A DNA stretch of 64,000 nucleotides from Azospira sp. I13 (GTDB lineage Bacteria; Pseudomonadota; Gammaproteobacteria; Burkholderiales; Rhodocyclaceae). Numbering within the stretch: position 1 is the stretch's first letter; every line of letters starts with the position of its first letter. A model generated the notes under the pieces. The model did not search any database and was not told the DNA's origin. It worked only from the letters and a program-made list of their open reading frames with translations. The translations under genes were made by a program, and so were the position numbers. Of this stretch, positions 20,478-29,708 are shown piece by piece. The stretch covers positions 91,076-155,075 of the forward strand of contig NZ_BFBP01000002.1 in NCBI RefSeq assembly GCF_003112695.1, written 5' to 3'.

Positions 20478-21911
20478 CTTTGTGCCAAGTTGGTCAAAGC
20501 CGACCAATGTCAATGGACTAAATGATTCAAACTGCCATCGAGGGAGATTCATTCTATCGGAAGCGTGCTCAGTGAGCTTTTCCTTAAGTAGGTCGAGATT
20601 TTGAACACCCAAGAGCGGCAAGATGCGTGATAGATAGCTCTTCGACGTAGACCTCGCGAACAGTTCAAATGGCCCGTAGTACCGGGTCGCGTAAAGCAGC
20701 GTCTCTGGCCACCATCTGTCGTAGCTATCTGTGTGCGTTAAGTCGGCACGAAGAAAGCAAATGAAATCCGATTGCATAACATGCCGAAACTGCACACCAG
20801 AAGTCTTTGATCGTTGTTCAAGTAGGTCAGCCCTTATCGAAAGGCGATTGCTTTTGAGTCGTTGGTTTCGAATCTCCAAGGACTTCATGTATTCGCGGAA
20901 GGCTGTATAGCTAACCGTCGGATTCTTGCCGTAATCAGAGTTGCCTGGAACATAGTACGACTGCGACAACAGGTATGTAGCAGATTCAATATGCTCACTA
21001 CGCAGGAGAACTGCAATGGTATAGAGAAACAACTCATGGACAATGAATTTGAAGTTGTCGAAATCTGTCTCGCTCCACTGATTGACATGCGGTGGCCGTG
21101 AAAGGTACGGCAAGATGGATTCAAAGAACCTATGAACACGCGGCACATACGCTTGCGGGTCTGTGTACTGTGCAAGTGCAGTAACGATCTGAATCAGTTC
21201 GTTGCGAGAAGGAGTGAAGTCCTCAATTGACTTCACTATTCGATCATCCATTTCGCTTTCATCGGGGGAAATGCGAAATCGTTCGAGGTGTTCTGAGAAG
21301 AGAGAAAGGTACTCGTCTAGGGCGCCGCGTATGTAGCCTTTGTCGGCCTTTACACCCTCAATAACTCTTTTAGCGAGAGCGCTGGTTCCCAACGCTGGCG
21401 CATCTGGTTCGATGATGAACGACGGTGGTTTCCCTATTTCTGGCTTCAGGTATAACGGCTTGTCGAAAATCCAGCGCAGGAGCTTTTCGAAGTTCTCTGC
21501 ATAACGATCACTTTCGCTAAGGTCAACGTAGATACGTGATTTGTAGTAGGTGGGCAAGTAGGGCTTGCCTGCATCGTTCTTTTCTGCAATGACTGCGACG
21601 AACTTATCCTGCGACTGCTTCGCGTAGACCTCCGCAGAAATAATCTGGGTTTCAGTTCCGACGCCGCCGGCTCTGCCATCGGCCTTGCTTGCGTAGACTT
21701 GATCACATACGAGGATGACTTTCGAGATTGATGGGTCAGTGACCATCATTTCCATGAACGCGATGGAATCGTGGCCTTCGCGCAAATCCCACTTATCTAG
21801 GACGACGTCTACGCCACTGTTTACTAGCTCCGTCGCTAGATCAATGACCCACTGCTCGTGTTCAGACGTTGACCAGCTATAAGAAATAAATAACCGAGGT
21901 GGCGAATTCAT
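20472..21911 (-). CDS. SEFIR-domain protein (TIR-like), cassette-borne
   Basis: 479 aa. Residues 6-150 form a SEFIR domain: PRLFISYSWSTSEHEQWV (box 1), DVVLDKWDLREGHDSI, KVILVCDQVYASKADGRAGG, GVGTETQIISAEVY and KFVAVIAEKN. SEFIR is a TIR relative; bacterial examples occur in defence proteins where the domain is an effector. Residues 155-479 are soluble, mostly helical and not recognised (possible sensor). No membrane helix. RBS GAGG is 10 bp before the ATG. The gene ends inside attC site 2 and follows the HEPN cassette by about 90 bp. AT-rich codon use differs sharply from the neighbours. Antiphage function is inference. Confidence 0.82.
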   Translation of the reverse strand: MNSPPRLFISYSWSTSEHEQWVIDLATELVNSGVDVVLDKWDLREGHDSIAFMEMMVTDPSISKVILVCDQVYASKADGRAGGVGTETQIISAEVYAKQSQDKFVAVIAEKNDAGKPYLPTYYKSRIYVDLSESDRYAENFEKLLRWIFDKPLYLKPEIGKPPSFIIEPDAPALGTSALAKRVIEGVKADKGYIRGALDEYLSLFSEHLERFRISPDESEMDDRIVKSIEDFTPSRNELIQIVTALAQYTDPQAYVPRVHRFFESILPYLSRPPHVNQWSETDFDNFKFIVHELFLYTIAVLLRSEHIESATYLLSQSYYVPGNSDYGKNPTVSYTAFREYMKSLEIRNQRLKSNRLSIRADLLEQRSKTSGVQFRHVMQSDFICFLRADLTHTDSYDRWWPETLLYATRYYGPFELFARSTSKSYLSRILPLLGVQNLDLLKEKLTEHASDRMNLPRWQFESFSPLTLVGFDQLGTKV

Positions 21912-21940
21912 ACGGGGCGTGCCTCAAAGGTATAGCGTAG

Positions 21941-22006
21941 AGCTAACCGGCGCTGCGCGGCTTTATCGCGTAGCGTCCAGCGACCGAAGGATGCGCCAAG
22001 TTAGAG
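21941..22006 (-). repeat. attC-like site 1, after the HEPN gene
   Basis: On the minus strand the site runs from CTCTAAC (22006-22000) to GTTAGCT (21947-21941). GGCGC pairs with GCGCC next to the cores, and CGCT..GCG pairs with CGC..AGCG around a short loop. The TAA of the HEPN gene (22003-22001) is inside the first core. The seven-base cores deviate slightly from the consensus RYYYAAC/GTTRRRY. Confidence 0.78.
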
Positions 22007-22543
22007 ATTGGCGTCGACATAGGTGTCAGTGGCTTTTACGAGCTCTTTGACGAAGCGAATTACTTTTTCGAGTTCGTCTCGCTTGATTAGATGCGCGACA
22101 GGAGCGCCGTTGTTTATGGGCTTAGATCGGTGAACGGCATCCCCCCGCTTACCGATCCAGCTGTTCAAAGTACTCTTCGCTTTTTCTGGCTCAAAGTTGG
22201 CCCATGTCCATCCTTCAGTGACATCAAGGCCAAGGTACTCTTGAAATATGCGTTTTGTTTTATCCGAACTGGGGTTATGGAATTGCTTCAGATCGGTGTG
22301 CAATTTTTTCAGGACAAAATCGCCGACGTAACTCCCTGCGACCACACCAAGTTTCTTGTTCATTTCTTCCAGAAGCCGATCCTCAACGTACGTTTCCCAG
22401 GCGGTTAAGGCCATGACAAGCCCTGCCCGCTTTAGTACTTCGGCGTTTGCGGGTGGAGGGTTGGTATTAATCTCGTCGAAGTGCGCGAGAAGTTCCTCAG
22501 CGTCTTTGATGCCGTACTCAAAACTTTGGTATGCGCGGGACAT
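22001..22543 (-). CDS. HEPN-family RNase-like protein (RiboL-PSP-HEPN type), cassette-borne
   Basis: 180 aa from the ATG at 22543 (MSRAYQSFEYGIKDAEELLA). All-helical and soluble. Residues 133-138 read RGDAVH, matching the R-x4-6-H active site of HEPN ribonucleases. The N-terminal helices (EVLKRAGLVMALTAWETYVEDRLLEEM) resemble the RiboL-PSP-HEPN group. HEPN proteins of this kind cut RNA in toxin or defence settings. The frame is open upstream to 22672 but that part resembles nothing. It is the first cassette, about 285 bp downstream of moaA in the same direction; that gap holds no other gene. Ends in attC site 1. Confidence 0.75.
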   Translation of the reverse strand: MSRAYQSFEYGIKDAEELLAHFDEINTNPPPANAEVLKRAGLVMALTAWETYVEDRLLEEMNKKLGVVAGSYVGDFVLKKLHTDLKQFHNPSSDKTKRIFQEYLGLDVTEGWTWANFEPEKAKSTLNSWIGKRGDAVHRSKPINNGAPVAHLIKRDELEKVIRFVKELVKATDTYVDANL

Positions 22544-22828
22544 GTAAATCTCTAACGTGAAGTGGATGGCATATATGCCGTATAAGCAGAAAAAGACGGC
22601 GGCCTGGGAGACTTCCCAATAGCGGCCTCCGCTAGATTGTCGGCAGTATTTTCGGGGATAGACGGCAGTCATACGCGGCCCGGTTCAATGTCGCATTGAT
22701 TCTGCCAGTCGGCCAGCCAAATGTCATGCACTCGGAATTTTTGCGAACGGCTGCATTGGCGCAATTTCCCTTACGCCCACTTATGGCCGCTACCAGCCAT
22801 CAATCGCAGAATTACCTAGTGGAAGTCT

Positions 22829-23863
22829 TCAGCCGCCCGTACTCGACATGAAGCGCAGAATCTTCGGCTGGGCCATGGCGGCGGTGAAGTCGTGGGCTTG
22901 GGCTTTGAGGCCCATGCCGGTGGCGATGGCGGCGCCGAGGGGGGCGTCGTCTTGGGGATGGGCGCGCAGGAGGGGCAGGAGGGGGATGGCGCCGTCGTCG
23001 CCCAGGCAGGGGTAGAGGGTGCCCTGGGCGCTGATGCGCACCCGGTTGCAGGTGTCGCAGAAGTTGTGGGAATGGGGGGAGATGAAGCCGACCCGGCTGT
23101 CGCTGCCGCCGACCCGCCAGTAGCGGGCGGGGCCGCCGCTGTTCTCCAGGGTGGGGATCAGTTCAAAACGCTCAGCCAGACGGGCCCGGGCGGCATCGCT
23201 GGAGAGGTAGGTCTGGCGCCGGTCTTGGCCGGTGTCGCCGAGGGGCATTTCCTCGATCAGGGCCAGGTCGATGTTGCGGGCCACGGCGTAGGCCAGCAGG
23301 GCTTCCAGTTCGTCGTCGTTCACGCCCTGCTGCATCACGGCATTGAGGCGGATGCGGGAGAAGCCGGCGGCGATGGCGGCCTCCACACCTTCCAGCACCT
23401 TGGCGAGGTCGCCGATGCGGGTGATGGCGCGGAAGCGCTCGGGGCGCAGGGTATCCAGGCTGATGTTGAGGCGGCTGACGCCGGCCCGGCGCAGATCGTC
23501 GGCATGGCGGGCGAGTTGGGAGCCGTTGGTGGTCAGCACCAGTTCCTTCAAGCCATGCAGCTGGCCAATCTCTTGCAGCAGCCAGAGGACGTTGCGCCGT
23601 ACCAGGGGTTCGCCGCCGGTGAGGCGCACCTTGGTGACGCCGAGGGAAACGAAGACCCGCACCAGGCGCAGGGCTTCTTCCAGGCTCAAGACGGCGCTGT
23701 GGGGCAGGAACTGCATTTCTTCCGCCATGCAGTAGGTGCAGCGGAAGTCGCAGCGGTCGGTGATGGAGAGGCGCAGGTAGGTGATGCGCCGGCCAAAGCG
23801 ATCCACCAGGCCACCAGGGGGCTGGTGCAGCGGGGCGCCAGGGGGCGCCTGCTCTGAAGTCAT
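22829..23863 (-). CDS. moaA: GTP 3',8-cyclase (molybdenum cofactor synthesis)
   Basis: 344 aa. First step of molybdopterin synthesis: radical rearrangement of GTP. The N-terminal radical-SAM motif CDFRCTYCM is at about residues 38-46, the C-terminal second cluster is in FCDTCNRVRISAQGTLYPCLG, and the essential terminal Gly-Gly is present. It lies 13 bp after fdhD. Its product ends up in the bis-MGD cofactor of the formate dehydrogenase encoded upstream, which explains its place at the end of the fdh operon. A second moaA elsewhere cannot be excluded. Confidence 0.95.
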   Translation of the reverse strand: MTSEQAPPGAPLHQPPGGLVDRFGRRITYLRLSITDRCDFRCTYCMAEEMQFLPHSAVLSLEEALRLVRVFVSLGVTKVRLTGGEPLVRRNVLWLLQEIGQLHGLKELVLTTNGSQLARHADDLRRAGVSRLNISLDTLRPERFRAITRIGDLAKVLEGVEAAIAAGFSRIRLNAVMQQGVNDDELEALLAYAVARNIDLALIEEMPLGDTGQDRRQTYLSSDAARARLAERFELIPTLENSGGPARYWRVGGSDSRVGFISPHSHNFCDTCNRVRISAQGTLYPCLGDDGAIPLLPLLRAHPQDDAPLGAAIATGMGLKAQAHDFTAAMAQPKILRFMSSTGG

Positions 23864-23876
23864 TGCCGGGCGGGCC

Positions 23877-24830
23877 TCACATCAGGGTGCGGCCACCGGA
23901 GCGCGGCGGCAGGGGCTCCTGGCCGGCACTGCCCTGGGATTGGCCCAGGGGGCGGGTGGCAGCCACGCCTTCGGCGGCCAGATATTCCGGGTGGCTGTAG
24001 ATGACCAGGCGATTGCCCCGGGCGAAACCGGCCAGGGTGATGCCGCTCTCCTCCGCCATGCGCACGGCGAGGCCGGTGGGAGCGGAGATGGCGACCAGGC
24101 AGCCGATGCCGGCGGCGGCGCATTTCTGCACCATCTCGTAGCTGGCCCGGCTGGAGGTGAGGACGAAGCCGGAGGCCGGGTCGATGCGGCGCTTGGCCAT
24201 CCAGCCCACCAGTTTGTCCAGGGCATTGTGGCGGCCCACGTCTTCCCGCAGGGTGTGGATGTGGCCCAGGCCATCAACCCAGGCGGCGCCATGGACGGCG
24301 CCGGTGATGCGGTGCAGCTGTTGCCAGTCCGGCAACTGTTCCAGCGCCCGGGAGACGGCGCCCACGGGCAGCAGCAGGCCCCGCTGAATGGCCTTGTAGG
24401 GCCGGGCCACGGCATCCAGGCTTTCCACACCGCAAAGGCCGCAGCCGGTGCGGCCGGCCAGGTTGCGGCGGCGCTCTTTCAAGGCGACGAAGCGGCGGGA
24501 AGCCACTTCCAGATGTACTTCCAGGCCCTGACAGCCGGCCACCACCTCGACGCCGTACAGCTCGGACGGCGATTCCAGAATGCCTTCGGTGAGGGCGAAG
24601 CCCAGGGCCATGTCTTCCAGGTTGTCCGGCGTGGCCAGCATCACCGCGTGGGAGATGCCGTTGAAGACCAGGGCCACGGGCACCTCTTCCACCACGTGGT
24701 CGTCGCAAGTCTCGGCCTCGCCGCCGTTGAGGCGCAGCACCGTGGTGCGGCAGACGGTGGCGTGTTCCGGGCCTTCCAGCTCGTCGTCGCGCTGGGTGCC
24801 GATGAGGAGATGCAGGGATTCGCTGGCCAT
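23877..24830 (-). CDS. fdhD: Formate dehydrogenase sulfurtransferase FdhD
   Basis: 317 aa from the ATG at 24830 (MASESLHLLIGTQRDDELEG). FdhD moves sulfur from IscS to the molybdenum cofactor before it is inserted in formate dehydrogenase. The catalytic CxxC is in GRTGCGLCGVESLD; LTSSRASYEMVQKCAAAGI and FVLTSS are family regions for cofactor binding. Cytosolic. It lies 99 bp downstream of the gamma-subunit gene and 13 bp upstream of moaA. Confidence 0.93.
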   Translation of the reverse strand: MASESLHLLIGTQRDDELEGPEHATVCRTTVLRLNGGEAETCDDHVVEEVPVALVFNGISHAVMLATPDNLEDMALGFALTEGILESPSELYGVEVVAGCQGLEVHLEVASRRFVALKERRRNLAGRTGCGLCGVESLDAVARPYKAIQRGLLLPVGAVSRALEQLPDWQQLHRITGAVHGAAWVDGLGHIHTLREDVGRHNALDKLVGWMAKRRIDPASGFVLTSSRASYEMVQKCAAAGIGCLVAISAPTGLAVRMAEESGITLAGFARGNRLVIYSHPEYLAAEGVAATRPLGQSQGSAGQEPLPPRSGGRTLM

Positions 24831-24929
24831 GGTCGTGTGTCCTGTACTGCAAAGATGAGGCTGCAAGGGCCGGGGGCAGCAAGCGCCGCCCCCGGCCAGT
24901 ACGTCAGGGAATCAGAGACTCGGGGAGGC

Positions 24930-25550
24930 TCAGGATTCCTTGCCGGTCATTTCCCGGAACCACTTGGGATGGTGCTTCTTCGCCCAGGCGTGGGTGACCA
25001 CCCCTTCCACCATGGCGCGGATGGTGCCTTGCACCCAGAGGGCGGCATAGACGTGCACGATGATGCTGGCGATCAGCACCACGGCACTGGCGGCATGCAC
25101 CAGCAGGGCCATCCGGATCAGGGGAATGGGGAAGTAGAGGGCGAAATAGGGACGCCAGGCGATGACGCCGGAGATGAGCAGCAGGGCCATGCAGCCCACC
25201 ATCACCCAGAACATGCCCTTCTGGCCGCCGTTGTAGCGGCCGATGTCGCCCACTTCGTTGCCCTTCATCACCTCCTTCACCGACTTCATCCACTTCACGT
25301 CCTCGCTGGTGACGAGGTTGTGATGCCAGTAGCGGAAGAATTGGCGGGCGAAGGCGATGAACATCACGACCCCGACGAAGGGGTGCACGATGCGGGCCAG
25401 CTGGGGCGTGCCAAACACGCCGGTGAGCCAGAAGAAGGCCGGGTAGAAGAAGGCCAGGCCGGAGATGGCCAGCAGGATGAAGCACACCGCCACCACCCAG
25501 TGGTTGATGCGCTCGGCGGCGTTGTAACGCTGGATCAGTTGCTCTTTCAT
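24930..25550 (-). CDS. fdhC: Formate dehydrogenase gamma subunit (cytochrome b556)
   Basis: 206 aa with four membrane helices and conserved histidines for two b hemes: [19 protein letters not shown] (N-terminal), [20 protein letters not shown], and [21 protein letters not shown]. It takes electrons from the iron-sulfur beta subunit to quinone in the inner membrane. Start codon overlaps the fdhB stop by 4 bp, so translation is coupled. The family is that of FdnI/FdoI. Confidence 0.93.
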   Translation of the reverse strand: MKEQLIQRYNAAERINHWVVAVCFILLAISGLAFFYPAFFWLTGVFGTPQLARIVHPFVGVVMFIAFARQFFRYWHHNLVTSEDVKWMKSVKEVMKGNEVGDIGRYNGGQKGMFWVMVGCMALLLISGVIAWRPYFALYFPIPLIRMALLVHAASAVVLIASIIVHVYAALWVQGTIRAMVEGVVTHAWAKKHHPKWFREMTGKES

Positions 25551-26440
25551 TTGGTCACCTCTTCTTCAGCCTCGTGTTCATCCTCGGCCCGGTTGGGGCC
25601 CACGGTGATGTAGTGGAAGAAGCCGAACAGGCCGGCGGCGGCGATGCCCAGGGTGGCCACCGGCTTCAGCAGGCCCTTCCACAGGCTGACCGTGGTGCTG
25701 ATGGCCGGGTCCTTGGGCAGGTTGCTGTACAGCTCGGGCTTGTCGGCGTGGTGCAGCACGTACATCACGTGGGTGCCGCCCACCCCTTCCGGGTCGTAGA
25801 GGCCGGCCTGGTCATAGCCCCGGGACTTGAGATCAGTGATGCGCTTTTCCGCCACTTCCTTCATGTCTTCCTTGGAGCCGAACTGGATGGCGCCGGTGGG
25901 GCAGGTCTTGACGCAGGCCGGCTCCTGGCCCACGGCCACCCGGTCGGAACACAGGTTGCACTTGTAGGCCTTGTTGTCGTCCTTGCTGATACGGGGGACG
26001 TTGAAGGGGCAGCCGGAAACGCAGTAGCCGCAGCCGATGCAGTTTTCCTGGTGGAAATCGACGATGCCGTTCTTGTACTGGATGATGGCGCCGGGGGAGG
26101 GGCAAGCCTTGAGGCAGCCCGGGTCGGCGCAGTGCATGCAGCCGTCCTTGCGGATCAGCCATTCCAGCTTGCCGCCGCTGACGTCGGGCTGTTCCACCTC
26201 GTTGAAGCGCATCACCGTCCAGGCCTGGGCGGAAAGGTCGGTGGGGTTGTCGTAGACGCCGACGCAGCTGCCCACCTCGTCACGCAGCTCGTTCCATTCG
26301 GAACAGGCCACCTGGCAGGCCTTGCAGCCGATGCAGACGGAAACGTCGATGAGTTTGGCCACTTCCAGGGGATTGCGGGCCTGGGGGGCCGCCGTCGGGC
26401 TGGCCGAGCGGCGCAGGATGTCGAGAGATTGCAGAGCCAT
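25547..26440 (-). CDS. fdhB: Formate dehydrogenase beta subunit (iron-sulfur)
   Basis: 297 aa from the ATG at 26440, with GAGGAG upstream. It has four [4Fe-4S] clusters from ferredoxin-type motifs: [37 protein letters not shown] and [21 protein letters not shown] single C-terminal membrane helix ([21 protein letters not shown]) anchors it with the clusters outside, as in FdnH. It wires the catalytic alpha subunit to cytochrome b556. It lies 13 bp downstream of fdhA. Confidence 0.94.
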   Translation of the reverse strand: MALQSLDILRRSASPTAAPQARNPLEVAKLIDVSVCIGCKACQVACSEWNELRDEVGSCVGVYDNPTDLSAQAWTVMRFNEVEQPDVSGGKLEWLIRKDGCMHCADPGCLKACPSPGAIIQYKNGIVDFHQENCIGCGYCVSGCPFNVPRISKDDNKAYKCNLCSDRVAVGQEPACVKTCPTGAIQFGSKEDMKEVAEKRITDLKSRGYDQAGLYDPEGVGGTHVMYVLHHADKPELYSNLPKDPAISTTVSLWKGLLKPVATLGIAAAGLFGFFHYITVGPNRAEDEHEAEEEVTK

Positions 26441-26453
26441 GTGTTCTTGCTCC

Positions 26454-29400
26454 TCAAGCCTTTTCAATGTTCACAAGGAAGGCCTTGTATTCGGGGGTCT
26501 GGGTGTTGCAGTCCCCCACGGCGGGCGGCAGGGTGTTGGAGAGGAAGCCCTTCTTGGCCACGGTCTCCCAGCCCCAGTGCAGGGGAATGCCGATCTGGTG
26601 CACGGTCTGCTTGTTCACCGTCAGGGCCTTGATGCGCTTGGTCACCACGGCCTTGGCCTTGATGTAGCCGCGCTTGGAACTGACCTTGACCCAGTCCCCG
26701 GCCTTGATGCCCTTCTCCGCTGCCAGGGCCTCGCCCACTTCGACGAACTGCTCCGGCTGGGCGATGGCGCTGAGGCGCACGCCCTTGGTCCAGAACTGGA
26801 AGTGCTCGGTGAGGCGGTAGGTGGTGCCCACATAGGGGAACTCGGTGTGCTGGCCGAGGCGTTCCTTGTCGGCCTTGAAGATGCGCACGGCCGGGCTGTT
26901 CACCACCTTGGGATGCAGCGGGTTGGTGCCCAGGGGGCTTTCCATGGGCTCGTAGTGCTCGGGGAAGGGCCCATCCGCCAGCTTGTCGGTGCAGAAGAAA
27001 CGCCCCACCCCTTCCGGGTTCATGATGAAGGGGTTCATGCCGTCGGCCGGGTTGGAATCCACCTTGAAGTCGGGCACGTCGGCGCCGGCCCACTTCTCGC
27101 CGTTCCAGGCGATGAGCTTGCGCTTCGGGTCCCAGGGCTTGCCGGAAGGATCGCAGGAGGCCCGGTTGTAGATGATGCGGCGGTTGGCCGGCCAGGCCCA
27201 GGCCCAGCCCGGGGTGTTGCCCAGGCCGGTGTCGGTGTTGTCGCGGCGGGCCATCTGGTTGCCGGCCTGGGTCCAGCTGCCGGCGAAAATCCAGCAGGCG
27301 GACATGGTGGAACCATCGTCCTGCAGCACGGCGAAGCCGGGGATCTGCTCGCCCTTCTTGACCAGGAACTGGCCCGGGTTCTTGGGATCGGGCACATCCG
27401 CCAGGGCACGGCCGTTCATTTCCTTGGCCAGCTCTTCCGGGGTCGGATCGTAAGGGTTCTTGTAGGGCCAGGAGAGGTTGAGGATGGGCTCGGGCACGGT
27501 GCCGCCTTCGGCCTGGTAGAGCTTCTTCAGGGCCATGAACAACTCGGCCAGGATTTCCTGGTCGGTCTTGGCCTCGCCCGGGGCGTCGGCGCCCTTCCAG
27601 TGCCATTGCAGCCAGCGGGAGGAGTTGACGATGGCGCCGTCTTCTTCCGCAAAACAGGTGGAGGGAAGGCGGAAGACTTCGGTCTGGATGCTGGCCGTAT
27701 CCACGTTGTTGATCTCGCCGTGGTTCTGCCAGAAGGAGGAAGTCTCGGTGGTGATGGGGTCGATCACCACCATGTACTTCAGCTTGGCGAAGTCTTCGGC
27801 GGTCTTGCGGGAATCGGGGAAGGAGGTCAGGGGGTTGAAGCCCTGGACGATGAAGCCATTCACCTTGCCCTGGTGCATCAGGTCCATCACCTGCAGCACG
27901 TCGTACATCTTGTCCCACTTGGGCAGCCAGTCGTAACCCCAGTTGTTTTCCTTGGTGGCCTTGTCGCCCCAGAACCACTTAAGCAGGCTGACGAAGAACT
28001 TGGGGGTATTGCCCCAGTAGTTCAACTGGCCCGGTTGCAGGGCCTTGGGCGCGGTCTTCTCGATGTAATCGGCGAAGGTCGGGTGGGCCTTGTCGTTGGG
28101 CAGGGTCAGGTAGCCCGGCAGGTTGGTGGACAACAGGCCCAGGTCGGAAAGGCCCTGGATGTTGGAGTGGCCGCGCAGGGCGTTCACGCCGCCGCCGGGC
28201 ATACCGATGTTGCCCAGCAGCAGCTGGACCATGGCCATGGTGCGGATGTTCTGGGCGCCCACGGTGTGTTGCGTCCAGCCCAGGGCGTAGAGAATGGTGG
28301 AGACCTTGGTGGGGGTGCTGCACTCGCCCAGGTGCTTGCAGACGGAAAGGAAACCTTCCTTCGGGCTGCCGGTGAGGTCGGTGACCACTTCCGGGGTATA
28401 GCGGGCGTAGTGGGCCTTCATCAGGTTCCACACGCAGCGCGGGTGTTGCAGGGTCGGGTCGGTCTTGGCCTGGCCCTTGGCATCCAGCTCGTAGCTCCAG
28501 GAGCCCCGGTCGTACTTGCCCTTGGCTTCGTCGTAGCCGGAGAAGAGACCTTCCTCGAACTGGAAGCCTTCATTGACGATGAAGCTGGCGTTGGTGAAGG
28601 CCTTGACGTAATCCCACTGGATCTTGTCGTTGGCGATCAGCCAGTTGATGAGGCCACCCAGGAAGACGATGTCGGAACCGGCGCGGATCGGCACGTACTC
28701 GTCGGCCACCGCGGCGGAGCGGTTGAAGCGGGGGTCCACCACGATGATCTTGGCGCCCTTCTTCTTCGCTTCGATGGCCCACTTGAAGCCCACCGGGTGG
28801 GCTTCTGCGGGGTTGCCACCCATGATCAGGATGAAGTCGGCGTTCTTGATGTCCACCCAGGTATTGGTCATGGCGCCGCGACCGAAGGTGGCAGCCAGGG
28901 CGGCCACCGTGGGGCCGTGGCAGACCCGGGCCTGGGCGTCGGTACCGACGATGCCCAGGGAACGCATGAACTTCTGGGTGAGGATGCCGGTTTCGTTGGA
29001 GGACGCGGAGGCAGTCAGCATGGCGGTGGACAGCCAGCGGTTCACCGTCACGCCGTCGGCGTTCTTGGCGATGAAGTTAGCGTCGCGGTCGGCCTTCATG
29101 TGCTTGGCAATGCGCTCGATGGCCTCATGCCAGGAAATGCGCTTCCACTCCTTGCTGCCCGGCTCCCGCACTTCGGGGTGCTTCAGGCGGTTGGGGCTGT
29201 GGATGAAGTCCAGCAGGCCGGCGCCCTTGGGGCACAGGGAACCGCGGCTGACGGGGTGATCCGGGTCGCCTTCGATGTGGATGATTTCCTGTTTGGCGTT
29301 CTTGGCGCCATCGCCCAGGCTGTACATCAGCAGGCCGCAGCCCACGGAACAGTAGGGACAGGTGTTGCGGATTTCCTTGGCCCGGGCCAGTTTGTACTGG

Positions 29401-29507
29401 CGTACCTCGGCCAGGGCAGTGGCGGGCGAAAAGCCCAGGGCCACGAGGCTGGAGGCAGAAAGACCTGCCGCCGAAACCTTGAAGAACTGCCGCCGTGTAA
29501 CTTGCAT
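26454..29507 (-). CDS. fdhA: Formate dehydrogenase-N/O-type catalytic alpha subunit, Cys form
   Basis: 1017 aa from the ATG at 29507 ([15 protein letters not shown]), with AGGGAGG upstream. The RRQFFK twin-arginine signal sends the folded protein to the periplasm. The [4Fe-4S] ligands are Cys50, 53, 57 and 92. The molybdenum ligand is Cys196 in [10 protein letters not shown], at the position where E. coli FdnG has selenocysteine. It oxidises formate to CO2 with a bis-MGD cofactor. Unlike FdnG it needs no UGA decoding. First gene of fdhA-B-C-D-moaA; a sigma-54 promoter lies 83 bp upstream. Confidence 0.95.
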   Translation of the reverse strand: MQVTRRQFFKVSAAGLSASSLVALGFSPATALAEVRQYKLARAKEIRNTCPYCSVGCGLLMYSLGDGAKNAKQEIIHIEGDPDHPVSRGSLCPKGAGLLDFIHSPNRLKHPEVREPGSKEWKRISWHEAIERIAKHMKADRDANFIAKNADGVTVNRWLSTAMLTASASSNETGILTQKFMRSLGIVGTDAQARVCHGPTVAALAATFGRGAMTNTWVDIKNADFILIMGGNPAEAHPVGFKWAIEAKKKGAKIIVVDPRFNRSAAVADEYVPIRAGSDIVFLGGLINWLIANDKIQWDYVKAFTNASFIVNEGFQFEEGLFSGYDEAKGKYDRGSWSYELDAKGQAKTDPTLQHPRCVWNLMKAHYARYTPEVVTDLTGSPKEGFLSVCKHLGECSTPTKVSTILYALGWTQHTVGAQNIRTMAMVQLLLGNIGMPGGGVNALRGHSNIQGLSDLGLLSTNLPGYLTLPNDKAHPTFADYIEKTAPKALQPGQLNYWGNTPKFFVSLLKWFWGDKATKENNWGYDWLPKWDKMYDVLQVMDLMHQGKVNGFIVQGFNPLTSFPDSRKTAEDFAKLKYMVVIDPITTETSSFWQNHGEINNVDTASIQTEVFRLPSTCFAEEDGAIVNSSRWLQWHWKGADAPGEAKTDQEILAELFMALKKLYQAEGGTVPEPILNLSWPYKNPYDPTPEELAKEMNGRALADVPDPKNPGQFLVKKGEQIPGFAVLQDDGSTMSACWIFAGSWTQAGNQMARRDNTDTGLGNTPGWAWAWPANRRIIYNRASCDPSGKPWDPKRKLIAWNGEKWAGADVPDFKVDSNPADGMNPFIMNPEGVGRFFCTDKLADGPFPEHYEPMESPLGTNPLHPKVVNSPAVRIFKADKERLGQHTEFPYVGTTYRLTEHFQFWTKGVRLSAIAQPEQFVEVGEALAAEKGIKAGDWVKVSSKRGYIKAKAVVTKRIKALTVNKQTVHQIGIPLHWGWETVAKKGFLSNTLPPAVGDCNTQTPEYKAFLVNIEKA

Positions 29508-29589
29508 GGATCCTCCCTTGGAAGCGGTGATGCCGCCGGGCCGGCCCTTCCCACAGGGAGCGCCGCCCGCGACTTGACCGGAACCGAGC

Positions 29590-29604
29590 GCAGGTTTCGT
29601 GCCA
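29590..29604 (-). promoter_or_regulatory. Sigma-54 (-24/-12) promoter of the fdh operon
   Basis: Minus strand TGGCACGAAACCTGC: the -24 GG is at 29603-29602 and the -12 GC at 29591-29590, with exactly 10 bases between. It matches consensus TGGCACG-N4-TTGC except for one base in the -12 element. Located 83 bp before the fdhA ATG. Strong by sequence; not tested. Confidence 0.78.
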
Positions 29605-29654
29605 CGGAGAAAAACCGCGTCAAACCAAGGGTTTTGTGCCTTGCAGCATAGAAA

Positions 29655-29708
29655 AGCGGGACATTCTGTCCCAGCCCAGCCTCGCCGTTCCGGACAGAAT
29701 GTCCCGCT
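29655..29708. promoter_or_regulatory. 17-bp perfect inverted repeat, likely enhancer-binding site
   Basis: AGCGGGACATTCTGTCC (29655-29671) and its exact complement GGACAGAATGTCCCGCT (29692-29708) flank 20 bp. Each arm also contains a smaller palindrome, GGACA-N3-TGTCC, so two dyads are present. The centre is about 80 bp upstream of the sigma-54 promoter on the minus strand, which is the usual distance for a bacterial enhancer-binding protein. The gene-free stretch 29508-30002 holds this and the promoter; nothing else was seen in it. Confidence 0.72.

Larger units (their letters stand above)
19901..22556 (-). mobile_element. Integron-type cassette array without integrase (three cassettes)
   Basis: Three minus-strand genes (22001-22543, 20472-21911, 20048-20398) are each followed by an attC-like palindrome (21941-22006, 20414-20477, 19943-20008) of 66, 64 and 66 bp. 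In the first two cassettes the stop codon lies inside the upstream core site. A lone core GTTAGAG (minus, 22556-22550) stands 6 bp before the first gene, where the first cassette would join an attI or earlier attC. Two further core-like heptamers (ATCTAAC at 19917-19923, GCTTAAC at 19901-19907, minus strand) lie past the last attC. Base composition is clearly more AT-rich than the flanks. No intI gene is present between moaA and the DapB-like gene. Confidence 0.78.

Noticed and set aside
22544..22672. Longer form of the HEPN protein starting at 22672
   Set aside because: The additional 43 residues resemble nothing and would run through the core site at 22550-22556. The ATG at 22543 starts a normal HEPN helix.
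26322..29651. Very long open frame antisense to the formate dehydrogenase alpha gene (and similar ones opposite the phytochrome and monomeric IDH genes)
   Set aside because: In high-GC DNA the opposite strand of a real gene is often open. The translated products are Gly/His/Ala-rich without domains, while the sense strand encodes complete known enzymes.
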